From Treponemataceae bacterium (GTDB lineage: Bacteria; Spirochaetota; Spirochaetia; Treponematales; Treponemataceae), in contig JAKSTR010000001.1 of NCBI GenBank assembly GCA_024402495.1, forward strand, positions 58,430 through 122,429: DNA of 64,000 nt, written 5' to 3'. The notes beneath the pieces are model-generated. The model did no database searches, was not told where the DNA came from, and worked only from the letters and a program-made list of their open reading frames with translations. Positions 60,454 to 64,000 of the stretch are shown here, piece by piece. Each line of letters starts with the position of its first letter. The stretch's first letter is position 1. A program made the position numbers and the translations under genes.

Positions 60454-61278
60454 TTACAGCGAATAATATACGGAAAAAAAGTGGAGGACTGAACCGCCCA
60501 AAACAAAAAGGTGCCAGACGCAGTGCGTCCATTTGATTTTTTTAAGGGCGTAAAAAATAATTCCTATCGTGTACACTATTCCGCCGGCAATTAAAAACCT
60601 TACGCAAAAAGGATTTACGCCTGCCTGCAAAGGCTTCCAGAAAAAGCAGATAAGCCAGCCCATTACAAGGTAACTGCCGGCAGAAAAGGCGCGCATTTTG
60701 CTGCCAAAAATTGCGTAAAAAACAATTCCCAAAACGGTTAAAAACCATACCGCGCCAAACAGCCACCAGCCGCCACTAACGCGCAGCACGCCCAGACAAA
60801 ACGGCGTATAAGTGCCCGAAATCAGCAGATAAATTGAAGAATGGTCGAAAATACCGAAGATTTTTTTAACGTGGTACGGCGTAAGGGCGTGATAAAGGGT
60901 GCTCATCAGATACAGGACTATTAACGTACTGCCAAAAATTGCAAAACCCGTTACATAAAAGCCTTTCTGGCTGGCTGGCGCATAAAAAACCGCGCGTACA
61001 ATCAGCAGAACCAATGCCGCAATGCTTAAGCCCGTGCCAACGCCGTGGCTGACGCTGTTAAAAATTTCTTCGCCAACAGAATAGCGTTTTGGTATCTGGG
61101 CTTCGGCGCGGCGCTGATTTTGTTTTTCCAATTTGCGCTGATATTTTACGGATTCGCTTGCAAGCTTTTGGACGGTTTGTGTTTTTACCGCCGCAATTTG
61201 CGTTTTTTTTTCGGTTTTAATCTGCTTTATTTGTTCTTTTGCTTCTAGTTTTATGCTTTTTACAATTTTGTCTGCCAT
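60454..61278 (-). CDS. Hemolysin III/PAQR family membrane protein with coiled-coil N-terminus
   Basis: The 274-residue protein has a ~60-residue charged coiled-coil N-terminus (KLEAKEQIKQIKTEKKTQIA), longer than usual. A seven-helix PAQR core follows: EEIFNSVSHGVGTGLSIAAL, then STLYHALTP, IFDHSSIYLLISGTYTPFCL and THCVWHLFVLGGSVLHF. The conserved Ser, His, Asp and His residues of the zinc-dependent hydrolase site are present. Its true role is unknown despite the name. Confidence 0.9.
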   Translation of the reverse strand: MADKIVKSIKLEAKEQIKQIKTEKKTQIAAVKTQTVQKLASESVKYQRKLEKQNQRRAEAQIPKRYSVGEEIFNSVSHGVGTGLSIAALVLLIVRAVFYAPASQKGFYVTGFAIFGSTLIVLYLMSTLYHALTPYHVKKIFGIFDHSSIYLLISGTYTPFCLGVLRVSGGWWLFGAVWFLTVLGIVFYAIFGSKMRAFSAGSYLVMGWLICFFWKPLQAGVNPFCVRFLIAGGIVYTIGIIFYALKKIKWTHCVWHLFVLGGSVLHFFSVYYSL

Positions 61279-61382
61279 TGTTATACCTTCTTATTGCGTT
61301 AGACAAACGCCGCGCCTTTTAGTTGCGTGTTTTGCAAGGCACACAAAAAATTTGCAGCAATTTTGTGCAAAAAAGAAAAAAT

Positions 61383-61429
61383 AAAAGCTCCGAAGAATCT
61401 AAAAAATTTCAATTCTTCGGAGCTTTTTA
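61383..61429. terminator. Bidirectional terminator
   Basis: AAAAGCTCCGAAGAAT pairs with TTCTTCGGAGCTTTT, T's on both strands. It lies downstream of carA on the - strand. Confidence 0.8.
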
Positions 61430-61534
61430 TCTTTCAATTTTTCAGCTTTTTAATGCGCGCGCCATCGGTTCTGTTTTTAAAACCAGATAAAAAAATGTTT
61501 GGTTTTGCCCGAACCTTAAAACCGCGGCAAAAGT

Positions 61535-62833
61535 CTAGCACGCCGCGCGGTTTGCACCGGCGCCTTCGGTAAACGGGTCAATGCGCTGGCAGCTTGGCTT
61601 GTAATCTTTCAGCAAATCTTTGTCGTTGATAAGTTTTACAAAATTATCAAACAAAAAGCTTGTGTCTAAAGGGCCGCTGCAAGCTTCCGGGTGAAACTGA
61701 ACGCTGAACGCCGGAAAATTAGTATAGGTAATTCCTTCGCAGGTTCCGTCGTTTGTGTTTACAAAGCTTAAATATGCACCTTGCGGCAAAGTCTGGTTTT
61801 TAACCGCGTAACCGTGGTTCTGGCTGGAAATATAAACCCTGCCGCTTGATAAATCTTTTACCGGCTGGTTTGCACCGCGATGCCCGTATTTTAATTTTTC
61901 GGTTTTGGCGCCGCTAGCCAGTGCCAGAAGCTGATGACCAAGGCAAATGCCAAAAATCGGCAGACGGGCATCAATCAGCTTTTTAATTTCTTCAATAATA
62001 GTAACATTTTCTGCCGGGTCACCGGGACCATTGCTAAGCATTACGCCAGCCGGATTCAGCGCCATAATATCCTGTGCAGTTGCGTTTGCACCAACCGTAA
62101 CCACTTCAAGCCCGCGCTTTAAAAGTTCGCGGCGGATATTTGCCTTTGCACCAAAATCCCAAAGAACAACCTTTTTGCCCTTGCCGTCTTTCATGGCAAG
62201 TTCCGGGTCGTTTTGCTTGGTGCCGTCGGCTTTTACCGGAACAAAGCGGTATTTTGCACATTCCGTAAAAACGGTCTGGGCATCTTCTTCAATTTGCACG
62301 GCAGAACAGGTAACAGATTCTACGGCTTTTTCAATTTTGTAGGCTTTAATTTTTTCCAAAAGGATTTTTTTATCGGCTTCGTTATTAAGGGCGGCAAAAT
62401 TCTTTTGAGCTTCGTCGCTGTTGCCTGCAATAATCATGCCGTTCATTACGCCGCTTTCGCGCAAAACTTTGGTCAGGCTGCGGGTATCAATGCCGGAAAT
62501 GCCGATGATATTCTGATTTTTCAGGAAAGTTTCTAAATCGTATTCGTTGCGGAAGTTTGACGGGGAATCGCAGCCGGAACGTACAATGTAGCCGCGTACA
62601 TGGATTTTGGCGCTTTCAAAATCTTTAGAAATTACGCCGTAATTACCAATCAAAGGAAAAGTCTGGCAGACAATTTGACCAAAATAGCTCGGGTCAGTCA
62701 ACGTTTCAAGATAGCCGTTCATGCCGGTGGTAAAAACAGCTTCGCCAATTACACAACCAGTTGCACCAAATGCCTGGCCTTCAAACACTAGCCCATTTGC
62801 GAGGACTAAACACGCTTTAGCAGACTCTTTCAT
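61535..62833 (-). CDS. carA: Carbamoyl-phosphate synthase small subunit
   Basis: The 432-residue CarA has an N-terminal small-subunit domain and a class I glutamine amidotransferase domain with catalytic C297 (FGICLGHQ) and H381-P-E383 (FHPEACSGP). It supplies ammonia to CarB. It is longer than the typical ~360-380 residues, with an extra ~25-residue loop near 195-220 and a C-terminal tail that ends NRAAC. carB is not in the window. A promoter TTGAAA-17-TATATT (62873-62845) lies 11 nt before the ATG, giving a leader of a few bases. Confidence 0.93.
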   Translation of the reverse strand: MKESAKACLVLANGLVFEGQAFGATGCVIGEAVFTTGMNGYLETLTDPSYFGQIVCQTFPLIGNYGVISKDFESAKIHVRGYIVRSGCDSPSNFRNEYDLETFLKNQNIIGISGIDTRSLTKVLRESGVMNGMIIAGNSDEAQKNFAALNNEADKKILLEKIKAYKIEKAVESVTCSAVQIEEDAQTVFTECAKYRFVPVKADGTKQNDPELAMKDGKGKKVVLWDFGAKANIRRELLKRGLEVVTVGANATAQDIMALNPAGVMLSNGPGDPAENVTIIEEIKKLIDARLPIFGICLGHQLLALASGAKTEKLKYGHRGANQPVKDLSSGRVYISSQNHGYAVKNQTLPQGAYLSFVNTNDGTCEGITYTNFPAFSVQFHPEACSGPLDTSFLFDNFVKLINDKDLLKDYKPSCQRIDPFTEGAGANRAAC

Positions 62834-63009
62834 ACTAAAACCAAAATATAGCGATTTTTTCAGTTTTTTTCAATTGTTTCTGTGTGTAAAAACGCTGAAA
62901 AATAAAGAAAGTACCGATTTTTACAATTTTACGGAAAAGTTCAGCAGACTGCCGGATTTTGACGGTTTTCAAGCTTTAAAAAAAACGCTTTTTGGGGTAA
63001 ATTGCCTGC

Positions 63010-64000
63010 ATGGAATTTTTAAAAGTAGAAGATTTAAGTTTTTCTTACCAGAACGAAAACGGTGAAAATTATCAGGCACTAAGCGGCGTTAATTTTTCAA
63101 TAAAACAGGGCGAATATGTGGCAATTACCGGCACAAACGGCAGCGGAAAAAGTACGCTGGCTCGCCTTGTATGCGGCTTGCTACCAGTACAAAGCGGCAA
63201 AATTTCGGGCACAGCCTACAAAGACGAAGATTTTTTCAAAACTTTTACGCCGGTTCATTTTGCACAAAACGCAGAAAATTCTTTGGCAGATTCAACTGAT
63301 TTTGAAGGTTTTTGCCGCGTACCCAGCGGCATGGTAATGCAAGACCCAAAAGACCAGATTGTTGCAAGCATTTTAAAGCGCGATACGGTTTTTGGCGCGC
63401 AAAACCTGCACTATCAGCCGGAAGAATGCGAAAAACGCGCCGAAATTGCGTTAAGTTTATGCGGAATTTTAGACCTCGCCGAGCGACAGAGCGGAAGTCT
63501 TTCCGGCGGACAAAAACAAAAGCTGGCGCTTGCAGGAATTCTGGCGCTCAGTCCCAGCCTTCTGGTTTTGGACGAAGCCTTGTCGATGATTGACCCGAAA
63601 GGACGCGAAGAGATTTTGCAGTTTGCCGACGACTGGCACGCAAAGGGCGGCACGGTTTTAAGCATCAGCCACAACCGGCAGGAAGTTGAAAAAGCCCGGC
63701 GCGTTATTTTTTTGCGCAGCGGCAAGCTTGAATATGACGGCGAAACCGAAGCTTTTCTGCAAACCAGCGATTTTTTTAATACAGATTATCATTTGCCGAA
63801 TGCTGAAAATTTTGAAAATGCGGCAAAAGCACGGAATACGGTTTTGCAGTTTAAAAACATTTCTTTTGCCTATCCCGGTCAGCAGAATATTTTTACGGAC
63901 TTTAATCTTTCCATTAAACAGGGCAGCCTGTGCGCGCTTATGGGGCAATCCGGCTGCGGCAAAAGTACGCTGTTTGAAATAGCCTGCGGTCTTTTGCAGG
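63010..64000 (+). CDS. Double ATP-binding protein of an ECF-type or cobalt-type ABC importer (cut by window edge)
   Basis: The open frame runs from ATG 63010 past the window edge and encodes at least 330 residues. The first nucleotide-binding domain has Walker A TGTNGSGKSTL, Q-loop VMQDPKDQIV, signature LSGGQKQKLALAG and Walker B LLVLDEALSMID. A second ABC domain begins at ~275 (LQFKNISFAYPGQQNIFTDF) with Walker A GQSGCGKSTL. Tandem ABC halves in one chain with Q-loop MQDPKDQIV point to EcfA1-A2-type ATPases that power vitamin or metal uptake. TAAATT ends 6 nt before the ATG, fitting a leaderless start. Confidence 0.9.
   Translation, partial: MEFLKVEDLSFSYQNENGENYQALSGVNFSIKQGEYVAITGTNGSGKSTLARLVCGLLPVQSGKISGTAYKDEDFFKTFTPVHFAQNAENSLADSTDFEGFCRVPSGMVMQDPKDQIVASILKRDTVFGAQNLHYQPEECEKRAEIALSLCGILDLAERQSGSLSGGQKQKLALAGILALSPSLLVLDEALSMIDPKGREEILQFADDWHAKGGTVLSISHNRQEVEKARRVIFLRSGKLEYDGETEAFLQTSDFFNTDYHLPNAENFENAAKARNTVLQFKNISFAYPGQQNIFTDFNLSIKQGSLCALMGQSGCGKSTLFEIACGLLQ

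Noticed and set aside
61327..61572. 81-codon + strand frame beyond the hemolysin III gene
   Set aside because: It spans a bidirectional terminator and the 3' end of carA on the other strand.

Overview
The window reads as chromosomal DNA from a host-associated (gut or rumen type) Treponema-like spirochaete. That is inferred from overall gene content, very A/T-rich SD and promoter signals, an archaeal/enteric-type PyrB+PyrI pair, a TRAP uptake system, an HD-GYP protein with a membrane sensor, plant-polysaccharide hydrolases, and several exported proteins I recognise only as spirochaete-type unknowns. No 16S gene is present, so species is not assigned. There is no rRNA operon, prophage, CRISPR array or transposase.

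Layout. 1-4.2 kb: a truncated exported protein, a large membrane-anchored unknown, a phospholipase-D-like protein, a membrane protein and a YkvA-like protein. 4.3-5.0 kb: a PIN/ribbon-helix-helix toxin-antitoxin pair with a palindromic operator. 5.2-8.2 kb: a compositionally distinct cluster of a cysteine-poor P1B-type ATPase, a free HMA-like domain and a DUF6110-type small protein, behind a palindrome-flanked promoter. 8.2-12.4 kb: an HD-GYP protein and a LuxR-type two-component pair split by a dispersed repeat. 12.7-19.5 kb: a sugar ABC importer divergent from a GH2 beta-galactosidase, with inverted repeats between. 19.7-23.1 kb: PH-like membrane protein, hisD, a NifX-like protein, a DinJ/YoeB-type toxin-antitoxin pair. 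23.3-28.9 kb: GH63/MGH1-like hydrolase, Ppx/GppA, polyphosphate kinase, with three tandem ~101-bp hairpin units between ppx and ppk. 29.0-32.0 kb: purD divergent from a cytoplasmic GH10 xylanase. 32.2-35.1 kb: pyrB-pyrI-pyrC. 35.1-36.1 kb: dispersed repeats, SRP RNA and three tRNAs. 36.2-40.7 kb: folA-thyA, a large unknown, a DUF2804 protein. 40.8-47.4 kb: beta-CASP nuclease-like protein, a large structured intergenic element, an AEC permease, parA-parB, a methyltransferase and a Cof-type phosphatase. 47.6-50.9 kb: tRNA-CAU and a TRAP transporter. 51.1-56.5 kb: small metabolic and membrane genes, including a VOC/YcxB fusion. 56.6-62.8 kb: pyrF, pyrK-pyrD, a flavin reductase, a hemolysin III homologue and carA. 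63.0 kb to the end: a fused double ABC ATPase, cut by the window edge.

How it fits together. Pyrimidine synthesis is spread over about 30 kb (pyrBI, pyrC, pyrF, pyrK, pyrD, carA; no pyrE or carB here) and is joined by folA-thyA for dTMP. Carbohydrate use is represented by the ABC importer + GH2 enzyme and by intracellular GH10 and GH63-like enzymes. A recurring pattern is worth attention: at least seven genes without a Shine-Dalgarno have a -10-like hexamer ending exactly 6 nt before the ATG, predicting leaderless mRNAs. Several families of structured intergenic repeats occur, two with compensatory stem changes.
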